64,000 nucleotides of DNA from Arthrobacter sp. fls2-241-R2A-200 (GCF_030209745.1 NZ_JARVRJ010000004.1:124001-188000); one strand, 5' to 3'; counted from the first letter of the stretch, positions 44,082-53,539 are shown. Notes: generated by a model from the sequence alone, not told the origin. Numbers and translations are program-made.

Positions 44082-44804
44082 ATGACGCTGAGATCAGCCG
44101 TCGAGGATGACATCGTGAAGACGGTCAACACGAGTCTCACGACGACAGTGAGGAATGACGGTGTTATTGAATCCGTTCCTGATCCAGCCAAGATGGGGTA
44201 CTCACAGGGTGTGTATCTGCCATCAACTTACCTCTACGCTGACATGGCGGATTCATCCGGGCTCGTCGCCATCGCTCCCCCCGACACAGTAGCCAGGGTC
44301 ATGAAAGCCTACTTATCTGTGAGTACGCGGATCATCCGCGCCAACAACGGCCACATCCGCAGCTTTGATGGAGATCGGGTCATGGGGATCTTTGCTGGCA
44401 CGGACAGGAACACAAGAGCGGCCAAGTCAGCTCTGCAGATCAAGTGGGCTATGAACAATCTGGTGCAGCCCGCTATAGCGAGCCAGTTTGGATCTATCAA
44501 GAAGAATGGTTGGCAGCTCAAGCACGCATGCGGAATAGCAAGCGGCAAGTCTCTCCTCGTCCGAGCAGGGTTCAGGGGCAGTGACGACATGATTTCCGTG
44601 GGGACAGCCCCAAACCTTGCGGCGAAACTGAGCGACATACGGCAGGACCACTTCACCACATTCATCGGCAAGGGCGCATATGACGGCCTGAATGACTCCG
44701 CCAAACTGAGCAAAGGAGTCAATATGTGGCACGGCCCGTTCAGCTACGCGATGGGTGGCAAGACCTACTCCTATTACAAATCCTCGTATCGCTGGTCGGT
44801 CTGA
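44082..44804 (+). CDS. pycC: Pycsar pyrimidine nucleotide cyclase (second paralogue)
   Basis: This 240-aa protein is a diverged paralogue of the gene before it, with the same layout. Asp54 in YLYADMADSSG and Asp98 in RSFDGDRVMGIF keep both metal ligands, and SVGTAPNLAAKLSD keeps Asn178 and Lys182. Both cyclases therefore look active. A perfect AAGGAGAAG lies just before the ATG at 44082. The stop overlaps the effector start (TGATG), so cyclase and effector are coupled. Two cyclases could make two nucleotides or form a mixed dimer, since the class III site forms at a dimer interface. Confidence 0.87.
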   Translation: MTLRSAVEDDIVKTVNTSLTTTVRNDGVIESVPDPAKMGYSQGVYLPSTYLYADMADSSGLVAIAPPDTVARVMKAYLSVSTRIIRANNGHIRSFDGDRVMGIFAGTDRNTRAAKSALQIKWAMNNLVQPAIASQFGSIKKNGWQLKHACGIASGKSLLVRAGFRGSDDMISVGTAPNLAAKLSDIRQDHFTTFIGKGAYDGLNDSAKLSKGVNMWHGPFSYAMGGKTYSYYKSSYRWSV

Positions 44805-45355
44805 TGCGTCGGGGCAAAAATGCAGAAGCCGGATCAGGCAAAAGCGACAAGGATGCGCTGGATACTGCCTGGCGTATCCACGGCGCTCTCGTCGACTGGA
44901 CTGGAAAGGTTGACGCGAAGGCCTCCTTCGCGTTTGCACTCGAATCAGCCGGCCTAGCGATGTTAGTTACCCTCTCGGGTAAGGACCGTCTGTTCAACCG
45001 CCTCGAAGGCCCGGTCCAAGAGATCACATACTACGGAGCTGGAATTGCCCTGATACTGGCGGCCGGTTGCGCAATGTGGGTGGTTATCCCCCGGTTGCGT
45101 ATGTGGCACGTTAAGAAGGAGTGGAGAGACAACTTTATCTACTTCGGACACCTGAAGTTCTGGCCTCTGGAACAACTGCCGGCCAAGATCAAAGACGCCG
45201 ATATGCTGCCAATCCTATCCAATCAGATGGTCCGCATGAGCAAGATTGCCTGGACGAAGCACCTCCTCGTGAAGTCATCCCTGATACTCGCCTCTGTCGC
45301 AGGGGGAGGGCTGATCACGTGCGCGGCCTTGGTGAGGCTCGGTCTCACACCATAG
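44804..45355 (+). CDS. pycTM: Pycsar membrane effector (PycTM-like)
   Basis: This 183-aa protein matches the Pycsar effector/DUF5706 plan: an N-terminal sensor helix with ALVDWTGKVDAKASFAF, membrane helices near 41-58, 75-96 and 156-179, and a cytosolic loop between the second and third. The cyclic nucleotide would bind and lead to membrane damage and growth arrest of the infected cell. Its ATG overlaps the stop of the second cyclase gene. Effector function is inferred from family and genetic linkage. Confidence 0.82.
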   Translation: MRRGKNAEAGSGKSDKDALDTAWRIHGALVDWTGKVDAKASFAFALESAGLAMLVTLSGKDRLFNRLEGPVQEITYYGAGIALILAAGCAMWVVIPRLRMWHVKKEWRDNFIYFGHLKFWPLEQLPAKIKDADMLPILSNQMVRMSKIAWTKHLLVKSSLILASVAGGGLITCAALVRLGLTP

Positions 45356-45420
45356 TGGAGCTCCGGATGTCGTACCGGGCTTTCATGCTTGAGCAGTGAA
45401 AAAATTTGATGAAGGCTGCC

Positions 45421-45975
45421 GCCGATCATCTTCCGGATGTGGTCGCGCTCGGGGCCCTCGTGTGGCCAGCCAGTGTTCCCCTGGGTCGCCCAACTCTCCT
45501 CGAAATCACGGCGGATCTCCGCGACGCGCTCCTCGGACAACAACTTGGGCTCATCTCAGGCTTCCAATCCACGTCAGTGCAGACTTGCTGATGGTGCCCG
45601 CAGTCGAGCTTGACCTTCCAGAAAGCAGACGAGTGTGGCCGGGGTTTTCGGATCTTCGCCCAGGTCTCTGCGTCCATCCAGTCGTAGTCAGGTTCCTCAG
45701 CATCGGGCTGGGAACTCCGTGATTTTCCTGTCAACCCACTCGACGATGTCGCGGTAGGGCATCTGGGTAGGTCGGACGGGCACCAATACTCGCCGGCGGG
45801 AAGTCGGCATCGGGTGATGGGGTCGAGGTGGCTGCGATCGTCCGGGAACTCGTCCTCCCCGTGCGTGAAGACCTCGTGAGTGCAGCCGCACTCCAGCCGG
45901 ACGCGCCAGCGGAGCATGTTCTTGGCCTCGGGGACGAAGAGCGGCCAGAACACACGCTCGTACTGCTGACATATC
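45421..45975 (-). pseudogene. Frameshifted copy of the 38007 gene
   Basis: The minus strand encodes, in at least three frames, the same protein as the intact gene at 38007: VFWPLFVPEAKNMLRWRV, then QMPYRDIVEWVDRKI, then DYDWMDAETWAKIRKPRP, then LLSEERVAEIRRDFEESW. Three or more frameshifts separate these pieces. Both the first 40 codons and the C-terminal part (after R-K-M-I) are missing. It ends at the edge of the 46024-52194 cassette. Confidence 0.88.
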
Positions 45976-46014
45976 CCCCACGCTCCTTAACGATGCGCAC
46001 TTGGGGGATTTTTT
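45973..46014 (+). terminator. Terminator at the cassette edge
   Basis: ATCCCCCA (45973-45980) pairs with TGGGGGAT (46002-46009) and is followed by a run of T on the plus strand. It lies exactly where similarity to the 38007 locus ends. Confidence 0.55.
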
Positions 46015-46023
46015 ACCTCGAAT

Positions 46024-46899
46024 CTAGTCTCCGCTCTCGGATACGGATACCTGGTCGAGACCGCTGGCGTTTATGTTTACCTGGGCGACTGGACCCCATA
46101 CGGATGCACCATGCTCACCACCCCGAAGCTCGGAGGGAAGAACCCGATGGAACCAGCCATTGGCCATCTCGGGAACAATCGGTTCGATGCAAGGCAAGTA
46201 CATTCGCAGCTCAACAAACAGTGCGACACCCATCCGAACGCACTCTTGGATATTGGCCTCATCGTCGGCCATGACCTCTTCCACCCAACCAGGTCCGGAG
46301 CTCCGCAGGATCGCATCGACCAGGGCTCCCGGAGTCGCATGCGCGTGCTCGGACCATGCGCTATAGAGAAGCTTGTACTGGTGCTGGCGCATCTTCAACG
46401 GCGACTTCTCGCACATTTCCCAGATTTTCCGCGATGCCCAGCTGGTGATGAAATCACCCTTCTTATTCCGGAACTCATCGAATTCAGAAGTCTCTAGGTA
46501 CTTCTCCAAGGCATCAAGCTTCGCAAGGTTAACTGGGTGTCCGGCTTGTGCGTCGTATCTCATCTCGTCGCGACGGGCTTCGAGCTTCTCCAGGACACCG
46601 AACTTCACATACCGCCGCATGGCCTCGCCGCGGTCCTCCTGATGGTGGAGGTATTCGATGTTCACGACCAGCTCGAACAGCTGGCGCAGCACGCCTTGTG
46701 CCAGCTCCCAATGCCCGTTCTCAACCAAGATACGGATGCCCTTAAGCGCGTTGATGCCGCGAGTGAGGATCGCCGCGTCGAAGTCGTACTCGCGGGACGG
46801 GTGATCCGGCCAGCTGTGCCGTGCGGCAGTGTGTGCTTCGTCATCGATGTCGCCAAGAACGGCAACTATCCTTTTCGTCTCAGGTGAACTGGCGACCAC
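46024..46899 (-). CDS. DUF5677 family protein
   Basis: This 291-aa protein resembles DUF5677: an all-helical fold with RGINALKGIRILVENGHWEL, a RQLFELVVNIEYLHH helix and a late KLLYSAWSEHAHAT motif. These features recall HEPN-like helical bundles, but no R-x4-6-H motif is certain. It is the last gene of the kinase-helicase cluster, 127 bp after the PLD gene. The start is a GTG at 46899 with a poorly placed AAAGG. A partner role in the same defence module is inferred. Confidence 0.65.
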   Translation of the reverse strand: MVASSPETKRIVAVLGDIDDEAHTAARHSWPDHPSREYDFDAAILTRGINALKGIRILVENGHWELAQGVLRQLFELVVNIEYLHHQEDRGEAMRRYVKFGVLEKLEARRDEMRYDAQAGHPVNLAKLDALEKYLETSEFDEFRNKKGDFITSWASRKIWEMCEKSPLKMRQHQYKLLYSAWSEHAHATPGALVDAILRSSGPGWVEEVMADDEANIQECVRMGVALFVELRMYLPCIEPIVPEMANGWFHRVLPSELRGGEHGASVWGPVAQVNINASGLDQVSVSESGD

Positions 46900-47026
46900 C
46901 TTTACGTCGGATTGGATCCCATTGGCAGGGCGCGTTGAATTGCGCTTCTACTTGCGGCTCATGGGTCGATCAAATCAGATCTGGAGCCATGCACCTAGAT
47001 CCGCCAATACAGAAGCGGGCCGTGTT

Positions 47027-48814
47027 TTAGCCCTGCAGTGCGAGCGAGACGCGTTTGCGTTCGGGTTGGACCTCAAGAATCCGGACATTGACGCGTCCTC
47101 CGATAGCGAGGCCGTTCCCCTCCGGCCTTCGCATGGTGGACGGCAGTCGCGAATTGTGGATGAGGCCCACGATGCCGTTTTCGAGGGTGACGAACACTCC
47201 AAAGACGGCGAAGCCTTGGATCCGGCCAGGAATCGTCTCTCCGGTGCGAAGCCGTGCCCATGCCTCATCTGGAGGCGTCTTCCTCGGCTTTCGGTGCCGT
47301 GGTGGCCGGCTGCTGTGGCCCTCACTGTTGTCATCTTGGGCATCGGATGCAGCGTTTGGCGACGTGCTCGAGGTGCTGGCATCGGGAAGAGCGGCCCCGG
47401 ACGGGTTGGGAAGGTTGCCGACCACCTCCAATGCCTGCTCTCTGACCTGGTCCAGATACCGCTCATAGGCAAGGTCGGCAAGCCTGCGTTCACGGACGAG
47501 CGTTCCTTCCTCCATTCGGTACCGTCGGCTCCTGTCCCCTCTGAACGATAGCCAGTTGAAACTTGTCGTGACATAAAAGTCGTCGCCGACGAGCACCTTG
47601 GCGTGGGTGTTCTTCAATCGCACTACGGCAAGCTGTTTTGACCGTCGCGCTGCCGAATGAAGCTCGGTGAGGGACTCGTCGATCTTAGGCTGGTCTTCAT
47701 ATCCCCAGGCGATGATGACAGGGCACTTCGCAGCCAATTTCTCGATTTGCCTGATCCAGGTCTTTGTGACCACGGCACTTGTGATCCACGGGCTGATGAT
47801 GAGGAGTCTCCGCCGGGCCTTTGTCACTGCTTCATCGAGAATCCAGGGATGCTCATAGGTGCCGAGCCACCGTATCGCGGCCGAATCGACAGTCTGGCCG
47901 GCTTCTGCGCCGGTATCCGGATGGGGTCCCACTGTCCCGGTTTCGGGACCGTCTGCCATCGCTTGGAGCGTGAGAACCTCTTCTCGCGCCATCGTCGGGG
48001 TAACGCCGGGCTCCGGTGAGTCGGTCCGTGTTTGGCCGTCGGCGGGCGACTGCGGTCCTTCAATTCTGATGCCGAGTCGATCGACGGTCTGAAGGCGCTC
48101 GAGTTGCACCTCGTGGGCCGGACTCCACGTACCGTCAATGTCTAGGCCCAGACGAACCGAGTCGGAGTCGATTCCTTTATAGATCAGCAGGATGGCTTCT
48201 TTGAAGTACTTCCGGTTCTCGGTGACACCGAGAGTGCCGAGTATCCGGTTGACCTGGTTCCTGCCCCCGAGAATTGCGGTGAGGTCGGCGGCGGACAGTT
48301 CGTCTACGGCTGCAGGTTCGCCTGACGCTGGCGGCAGGACCAATATTCCTACACGGTTCCCTACCTCGGCTGCGCGTGTGAGGGATCGTTTAGTCCAGGC
48401 GACTGGTTTGCGAACGATCCTGTCAAACATGACCGAGAGGGTGACGACTTTCGGAGCCTCTGCCACAGTATCCTCGAGTGCCTCTTGCCCAGGGGGCAGG
48501 AGTTGTATGTGGCGGTGGTCGGTGTCGAGCGCCCTGTAGTCGATCATCTCCCTCTGCAGCAGGGCCCCGATCACATTCGCGGTATCGTCTTGATCGAGTC
48601 CGAGGAACCAGGAGATTTCCTCGATCCGCTTCAAACCTAATTTGATGGCCCGGAGGGTGTATCGCTCGGCGACGCCGAGCTCGCTGGCTCTTTCGGCCAG
48701 CAGGTCGACGGTGAGCACTGAGGCTGGGATGGCGCAGGGCTCTGCGGACACCAAGAGGTGGCCAGGGATGACGTGGGCGTGGCGTCGGGCAGCGAGGGCG
48801 AGGGGGTCGGTCAC
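47027..48814 (-). CDS. PLD-family nuclease with C-terminal S1 domain
   Basis: This 595-aa protein has an N-terminal helical/winged-helix-like half, a phospholipase-D domain (WILDEAVTKARRRLLIISPW, then the H-x-K motif NTHAKVLVGDDFY with His404/Lys406 and SFNWLSF) and a C-terminal S1/OB domain (GRIQGFAVFGVFVTLENGIV ... NVRILEVQPERKRVSL, about 70 residues). A single H-x-K motif means two molecules would form one active site. S1 domains bind RNA, so RNA may be the target. The GTG at 48814 overlaps the stop of the kinase-helicase by 4 bases (GTGA), with GGAG upstream. Confidence 0.8.
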   Translation of the reverse strand: MTDPLALAARRHAHVIPGHLLVSAEPCAIPASVLTVDLLAERASELGVAERYTLRAIKLGLKRIEEISWFLGLDQDDTANVIGALLQREMIDYRALDTDHRHIQLLPPGQEALEDTVAEAPKVVTLSVMFDRIVRKPVAWTKRSLTRAAEVGNRVGILVLPPASGEPAAVDELSAADLTAILGGRNQVNRILGTLGVTENRKYFKEAILLIYKGIDSDSVRLGLDIDGTWSPAHEVQLERLQTVDRLGIRIEGPQSPADGQTRTDSPEPGVTPTMAREEVLTLQAMADGPETGTVGPHPDTGAEAGQTVDSAAIRWLGTYEHPWILDEAVTKARRRLLIISPWITSAVVTKTWIRQIEKLAAKCPVIIAWGYEDQPKIDESLTELHSAARRSKQLAVVRLKNTHAKVLVGDDFYVTTSFNWLSFRGDRSRRYRMEEGTLVRERRLADLAYERYLDQVREQALEVVGNLPNPSGAALPDASTSSTSPNAASDAQDDNSEGHSSRPPRHRKPRKTPPDEAWARLRTGETIPGRIQGFAVFGVFVTLENGIVGLIHNSRLPSTMRRPEGNGLAIGGRVNVRILEVQPERKRVSLALQG

Positions 48815-51800
48815 ACGAACTCCATTCGGCAATCGTCGGTGTGTTCTATGTGGTGGAGCACTCTTTTCAGCGGTCCGTCTTTCGCAGTGCAGAATTCCGA
48901 GTCTCCGACAATCCAGAGGAGTTCGCGTGCGCGTGAAAGAGCCACATTGATGCGGCCTTCCCCGAAGGACTCGGAGAGGAAACCCATTTCGAGTCGGGCG
49001 TTGCTCCGGGTGACGGAGAATATTACGACGTCCGCTTCTCTGCCCTGTACGGCGTCGATCGTTTTGACGCTGGTGTCGAGGTGGGGAAGATTAAGGGCCC
49101 GGACTGCGCGGTCCAGCATGTGGAGCTGTCGTTGGTATCCGGTGAGGACAAGGACTTCGATCCGGTTGCCGTCCAGACGGTGGAGCTCGCCTCTTTCGGC
49201 CATTTCTTCCAGTCGGGAAAGTCGTCGGCAGACGATGTCGACCTCGGTCGAGTTCGAGGAGCTTTTCGCCTTGGCCGAGTCTTCATGTCGGGTTTCGCGA
49301 CGACTTGTCGAGAACCACGCCACGCGAGGTTGCCCGCTGAGGGCTTCTCCGTCGAGTGAAGGATGCGGATCGTGCACCAGTTGCTTGTCATAGAAGGTGT
49401 TGGAGATCAGTTGTCCGATGGGGCGAGCCATCCGATGCTGCGTGACGAGGCTCTCTCTGCAGTCATTTGGTGACTCTGCAACCAGGATGCTGAACAGCGA
49501 GTCGGAGCCGAGCAGTTCGTCGAGATTGTAGGTATCGACAAGCTCACTGTGGTCCATGACCTCTTCGCGCATCGGCGGGAGCTGTTTCGTGTCGCCCACG
49601 AGCACCCACCGGCGCGAACGCACCATGGGGACGAAGAGTTCGGTGGAAGTTGCCCGTGACGCCTCGTCGACGATGCAGAGGTCGAAGTCGATATCGCGGA
49701 CGCTCTGGTTTCCCAAGAATCCCATGCACGTCCCGGCGATGACGGACTGTTTCGGAAGGAACAGCAGCTCGGCCGCGCGGGGATCCTGAAGGCTTGCCAG
49801 CCAGTCGGCTTGGGCGCGCATGATGTCCCGGAGGCGGGCAGCGTCGGGCCTACTATCCAGGCACGCTGCGGAAAGCTGGGTGAGTGTTTCGATGGTTTCC
49901 TGTTCGGCGACATTGGCATCAACGGCACCGGCCTGCTGTCGAACCGTGTCCAAGGCGAGGGCTGCCGCCTTCTCAGCCCTGTCCAGCCGATCCGTCAGTT
50001 CGTTTTCGACGTCGTCGTCGCTGTCCTGTGGGTCGAATGATTCGAGTTCTGCCTTACGCTGGTCCCGGAGCCGCAGCGCGGCTGCGGCCTCCTCTGCGGC
50101 GAAGGCCAATCGGAGGCTCAGGGCGGAGACGTCGGCGGCAGCGGCCAGCTGCTCGAGCCCTTGGCCAGCCCTGTGCCTCACTTCCTCCGTCCAGGCTTTG
50201 ATCTTGTTCGGCAGGAGGAGATGGACCGCCTCCTGGGCTACCTGGTCTTCTCGCGTCGAGAGTCGGACAAGGCCGTCCACTCCTGCCCTGTCGAGACGGC
50301 TTACGGCGTTGTCAAGAGCAACGTGCATCTGGCTGACGAGGAGGATCCTGTCATTTGGACGGGCCCTCAGGTGCTGGGCGACGAGCTCGCAGATGAAGGA
50401 CGTCTTTCCGGTGCCCGGTGGGCCTTGGACGAGGAAGAGGTCAGAGGCTCCGAGTGCCTTTGCCACTGCGACCTTCTTGTCGTCGTCGAGGTCCGCGTTG
50501 ATGGGCGCGAACTCCACTGGCTGGGCAGGAGAGCTCGACGCGGGGTCCAGTACCAGGTCGCGAAGGTCCGGGCGCAGGCTTCTTTGGTCGCGGAGCGAGC
50601 CGAGTGCTTCCCGTTGTCGCCGCACTGCGGTGTTCGAGGCTGTCCGGTTCCTGACCAGGACTCCGTCTTCAGGAAAATCGGCAGGGTTTCCTGAGATTCG
50701 GACGGTCGCCTCGTCTCCGTCGATCTCCTCCACGACGCATGAAACAGCGGTTCCGGACGTAGGCCGGGCTGTTTCGCGGGCCAAGAGGTCCTGGTCGAGG
50801 ATTTCCTCACGCGGTTCGTGGTCCAGTTGGAGGTTTGCGGTGTTCCAGTGACGGGAGTTGAGCCTGTATCCGACAGGGTCTTCGAGTTTCCTGTCGAGTT
50901 CCTCCTTGGCCTCGATGAGTCGTGACCAGCCGTCAAGTCGGCTTTGGCGGAATCGTTCGCTGTCGCGGTCCTCGGCATCCTGGATGGCCTGCCGAAGGAG
51001 TTCGTGAAGCTCGTTGGTCGCGCGGTATGCAGCCAGCGGGCTCGCCGGTTGCCGGGCGGTCCAGATGTACTGATCTGACGGCAGGAGGACTGCTGCTGGC
51101 GAGCGACGGCGTGCCTCAAGTTCGTAGAAATCGCGGACGTCGGCTCGCGTGCAGACCATGCCTCCCTGCGTGAACTTGACGACGAGGCAGAGCTCGTCGC
51201 CGACGAGCTCGAACTCGTCCGGGTTGAGGATGACCGCTGAACCCTTCTGGACTCTGCGGGGGACGGCGTACGTGGCTGTTCCCATGAGGGTTTCGATCGA
51301 GCGTTCAGGGATCGAGTCAGCACGTGCTTTCAGCAACTGCGTGCGGGCCTGCGTGGTGAGGTTGACTGCCATCTCGGTTTGGGCGCGCCATTTCCGGCTG
51401 CGGTTGGAGTGGAGCTTACGGAGCTCGAGGTCCAGGACCTGGCCATCTTTGGGCCTGTTGCTCGGGTCATTGCTCAGACAGCGCTTCAACAGGTCCATAA
51501 CCTGTTCAGGGACATCTATGCCGTCTACGTCGTCTGACAAGGCTCGTGAGATGTCTGCATAGTTGCGCAGCTCGTAGGGGACGAGACAGCGGACTAACGT
51601 GGCTGCGAGCCCGTGGACGTCCCGGTTCGCTGCCGCCTTCGTAACCTTTTCCGGCGGTGCATAAGGCGTGGAGGCGTGGTCCACGACTGTGGCATCTCCC
51701 GGTGCAGCCACTTGGTTCTTAATTTTGCTAATGCCGAAGTCGGCAAGCAGCGGTCCATGGCCGTCCCACAAGACGTTGGTGGGTTTGATATCCCTATGCA

Positions 51801-52194
51801 ACACACCGTTGGCGTGGGCGTGGGCTAGCGCGCTCGAAAGGGGGAGCCCAATAGTCTCGCACAGATCATCCCACCCTGGGGGCTCGCCCAGGGCTGCGAG
51901 CCATTCCGTCAGGGAGTCTGGAATCCACTCGAGGACGATGTAGTAGTCACCACGTTGGGCGTCGAAGCCTTTGTCGAGGAGCCGGGCGACGTTGGGATGG
52001 TCGAGTCGGGCAAGTGCATCCGTCTCCCTCGTGAAAAAGATGGCGTTGACCGCATCCTTTGTGCCTGGAATGACCTTAACCGCGACTTCTTTACCACTGT
52101 CCAGATCGACGGCCTTGAAGACATCGCCTTGTCCACCTTGCCTGTGGCTACCCCTGATCGCCGCATACCGATCCGCGATGAACTCTTGCGCCAT
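48811..52194 (-). CDS. Ser/Thr kinase fused to UPF1-like SF1 helicase
   Basis: This 1127-aa protein joins a complete Hanks-type kinase to an SF1B helicase. Kinase: Gly-rich GQGDVFKAVD, Lys40, HRDIKPTNVL (133-), ADFGISKI (152-), YAPPEKV. Helicase: VQGPPGTGKTSF (Walker A, 591-598), LCIVDEASRATS (II), VLVGDTKQLPPM (III), TIDAVQGREADVVIFS (V) and NVALSRARELLWIVGD (VI). A coiled-coil insert separates motifs I and II. The start at 52194 has GGGGGA upstream; an open frame to 52563 looks noncoding. A domain of this kind could phosphorylate or sense a phage product while unwinding nucleic acid. Confidence 0.88.
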   Translation of the reverse strand: MAQEFIADRYAAIRGSHRQGGQGDVFKAVDLDSGKEVAVKVIPGTKDAVNAIFFTRETDALARLDHPNVARLLDKGFDAQRGDYYIVLEWIPDSLTEWLAALGEPPGWDDLCETIGLPLSSALAHAHANGVLHRDIKPTNVLWDGHGPLLADFGISKIKNQVAAPGDATVVDHASTPYAPPEKVTKAAANRDVHGLAATLVRCLVPYELRNYADISRALSDDVDGIDVPEQVMDLLKRCLSNDPSNRPKDGQVLDLELRKLHSNRSRKWRAQTEMAVNLTTQARTQLLKARADSIPERSIETLMGTATYAVPRRVQKGSAVILNPDEFELVGDELCLVVKFTQGGMVCTRADVRDFYELEARRRSPAAVLLPSDQYIWTARQPASPLAAYRATNELHELLRQAIQDAEDRDSERFRQSRLDGWSRLIEAKEELDRKLEDPVGYRLNSRHWNTANLQLDHEPREEILDQDLLARETARPTSGTAVSCVVEEIDGDEATVRISGNPADFPEDGVLVRNRTASNTAVRRQREALGSLRDQRSLRPDLRDLVLDPASSSPAQPVEFAPINADLDDDKKVAVAKALGASDLFLVQGPPGTGKTSFICELVAQHLRARPNDRILLVSQMHVALDNAVSRLDRAGVDGLVRLSTREDQVAQEAVHLLLPNKIKAWTEEVRHRAGQGLEQLAAAADVSALSLRLAFAAEEAAAALRLRDQRKAELESFDPQDSDDDVENELTDRLDRAEKAAALALDTVRQQAGAVDANVAEQETIETLTQLSAACLDSRPDAARLRDIMRAQADWLASLQDPRAAELLFLPKQSVIAGTCMGFLGNQSVRDIDFDLCIVDEASRATSTELFVPMVRSRRWVLVGDTKQLPPMREEVMDHSELVDTYNLDELLGSDSLFSILVAESPNDCRESLVTQHRMARPIGQLISNTFYDKQLVHDPHPSLDGEALSGQPRVAWFSTSRRETRHEDSAKAKSSSNSTEVDIVCRRLSRLEEMAERGELHRLDGNRIEVLVLTGYQRQLHMLDRAVRALNLPHLDTSVKTIDAVQGREADVVIFSVTRSNARLEMGFLSESFGEGRINVALSRARELLWIVGDSEFCTAKDGPLKRVLHHIEHTDDCRMEFV

Positions 52195-52264
52195 TCCCCC
52201 AGCTGACCTGAGAACTATTACCGTCATCCTAGCCGGGACCTGCAGCAAAGGTCGGCGGGAGTGA

Positions 52265-52435
52265 CACCAGACAACGATTTTCGGGTCCTCCAACCTCTCC
52301 CTGAAACGGGACCACGGCGTTGATCTCCCGGAGGATCGCGAGATGTCGCGCGCATGGTTGACGGCAAATCGGCCACTGCTCGTACGCCTCCACGCATACA
52401 TGCTTAAGGGGATAGACCCGGAGGAAAGCGAATAA
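52265..52435 (+). pseudogene. Unidentified remnant at cassette edge
   Basis: A 56-codon open stretch on the plus strand (LKRDHGVDLPEDREMSRAWL, then TANRPLLVRLHAYMLKG) reads like a protein tail that ends at TAA, without a start codon. It lies between the kinase-helicase start and the repeat at 52549, which is otherwise without genes. Confidence 0.35.
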
Positions 52436-52548
52436 CGGTGTGAGCGAGGGTGCTGCGATTCTTGCATTATCAGGCAGAACGGTGCGAACACCACATGAAC
52501 ACCAGGGTCGGACTTCTTCCTGCTTAGGCGCATGGACGCGCCGGGAGA

Positions 52549-52634
52549 CAGGAGCCGCGGCATGGACGGATAATGAGCGGCTATGGAACCAAATGCTGAG
52601 GTTCCCGCGGTCCCTGTCCAGGGGAAGAGTGGGC
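52549..52634. repeat. Second copy of the 39061-39145 repeat
   Basis: This copy includes the start region of a second, truncated version of the gene at 39101 (first codons M-E-P-N-A-E-V, then out of frame relative to the intact gene). Beyond 52634 similarity stops. Confidence 0.8.
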
Positions 52635-52725
52635 CTCGCCTGGTTCAGTTGATGTCCGCGCGACGCATGCCGGGCCTCGGCATATCCAAGGGTTCTTGCC
52701 AGTCCGGTCTGCATGACGAAAGAAA

Positions 52726-52755
52726 GAACCCCGACAGCCGGGGCTGTCGGGGTTC
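52726..52755 (-). terminator. Terminator of the 52768 gene
   Basis: GAACCCCGACAGC and GCTGTCGGGGTTC form a 13-bp perfect stem. On the minus strand TTTCTTTC follows. Confidence 0.85.
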
Positions 52756-52767
52756 CGTCGAGGCCTG

Positions 52768-53085
52768 TCAGGAGCCGCTGATCTTCCCTGCCGCGATGAG
52801 CTGCTGGGCGCGATGCTGCTGCTCATCGTCGCCAAAGCGCGTCACCGCCGTCATCAGATCCATGCCATCCTCAAGTCCGCCATAGATCTCCTCCAGCCGC
52901 TCGCGCGAGCCGCCGAGCAAGTTGATGCCGCCCAGCGCGTTGATCTGCTCGAGCTGCAGGTAGGCGCGGTACACGAGGTCGACGTGTACACCGTCATCGG
53001 CGGTGAAGGGGTTCGGGACGTAGTCGGCGTCCGGCGTAAGGCCATCCGTGTCGAGGCCCAACTGGGCCAGCTCGTTCTTGTTCAT
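52768..53085 (-). CDS. Small acidic hypothetical protein
   Basis: This 105-aa protein is acidic and helical, with YRAYLQLEQINALGGINLLG and a C-terminal helix. It contains no Cys and no membrane segment. AAGGAGAA upstream of 53085 supports the start. It has its own terminator. No family is recognised. Confidence 0.55.
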   Translation of the reverse strand: MNKNELAQLGLDTDGLTPDADYVPNPFTADDGVHVDLVYRAYLQLEQINALGGINLLGGSRERLEEIYGGLEDGMDLMTAVTRFGDDEQQHRAQQLIAAGKISGS

Positions 53086-53176
53086 GGATGCTTCTCCTTG
53101 GTTTTGGGACTGTCACTCGGCTGTGACGACTCTCGATCTGAGACGGTCAGGATGCCCCCGGCCGGGCTCCGCCTGG

Positions 53177-53305
53177 CTGGAACGCCTGCGGGCCGACCAT
53201 GATGATCACATTGATTTGGACGTCACTTACCTGGCGTACCAGGACGTCATCGACGCCTTTCAGCATACCGATGGGTGGACCAGCAAGCGTGGCAGGAAAG
53301 CGTAA
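53177..53305 (+). pseudogene. ISL3-family transposase-like remnant
   Basis: The plus strand encodes a short piece (LRADHDDHIDLDVTYLAYQD, then VIDAFQHTDGW) that resembles the stretch of ISL3-type transposases ahead of the second half of the catalytic domain. Nothing before or after matches. It is evidence of an old insertion element, with moderate certainty only. Confidence 0.4.
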
Positions 53306-53539
53306 AGACCATGTGTGCGCGCCCTGCTGACATCGAAATTCTGGCTGATTGGTGGACGGTAACCAGGATCGGTCCGACCAGCTCTGGGGTTCTCGTGGGT
53401 ACCGCAGACCTACAAATTCCGTTGCATGTCCTCCAGAATGGGGATACACCAGGGCTAGGCTGGCGGAACACAAAGTCGGAGGAGGATCCCCTGAAGCGCA
53501 GCACCGGGTTGTTAGCGGCCAGGAATACTGCCCACAGGG

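Noticed and set aside
52195..52563. Upstream extension of the kinase-helicase
   Set aside because: The extra 123 residues are Arg/Ser-rich, cross the repeat shared with 39061, and the kinase begins at once after the ATG at 52194.
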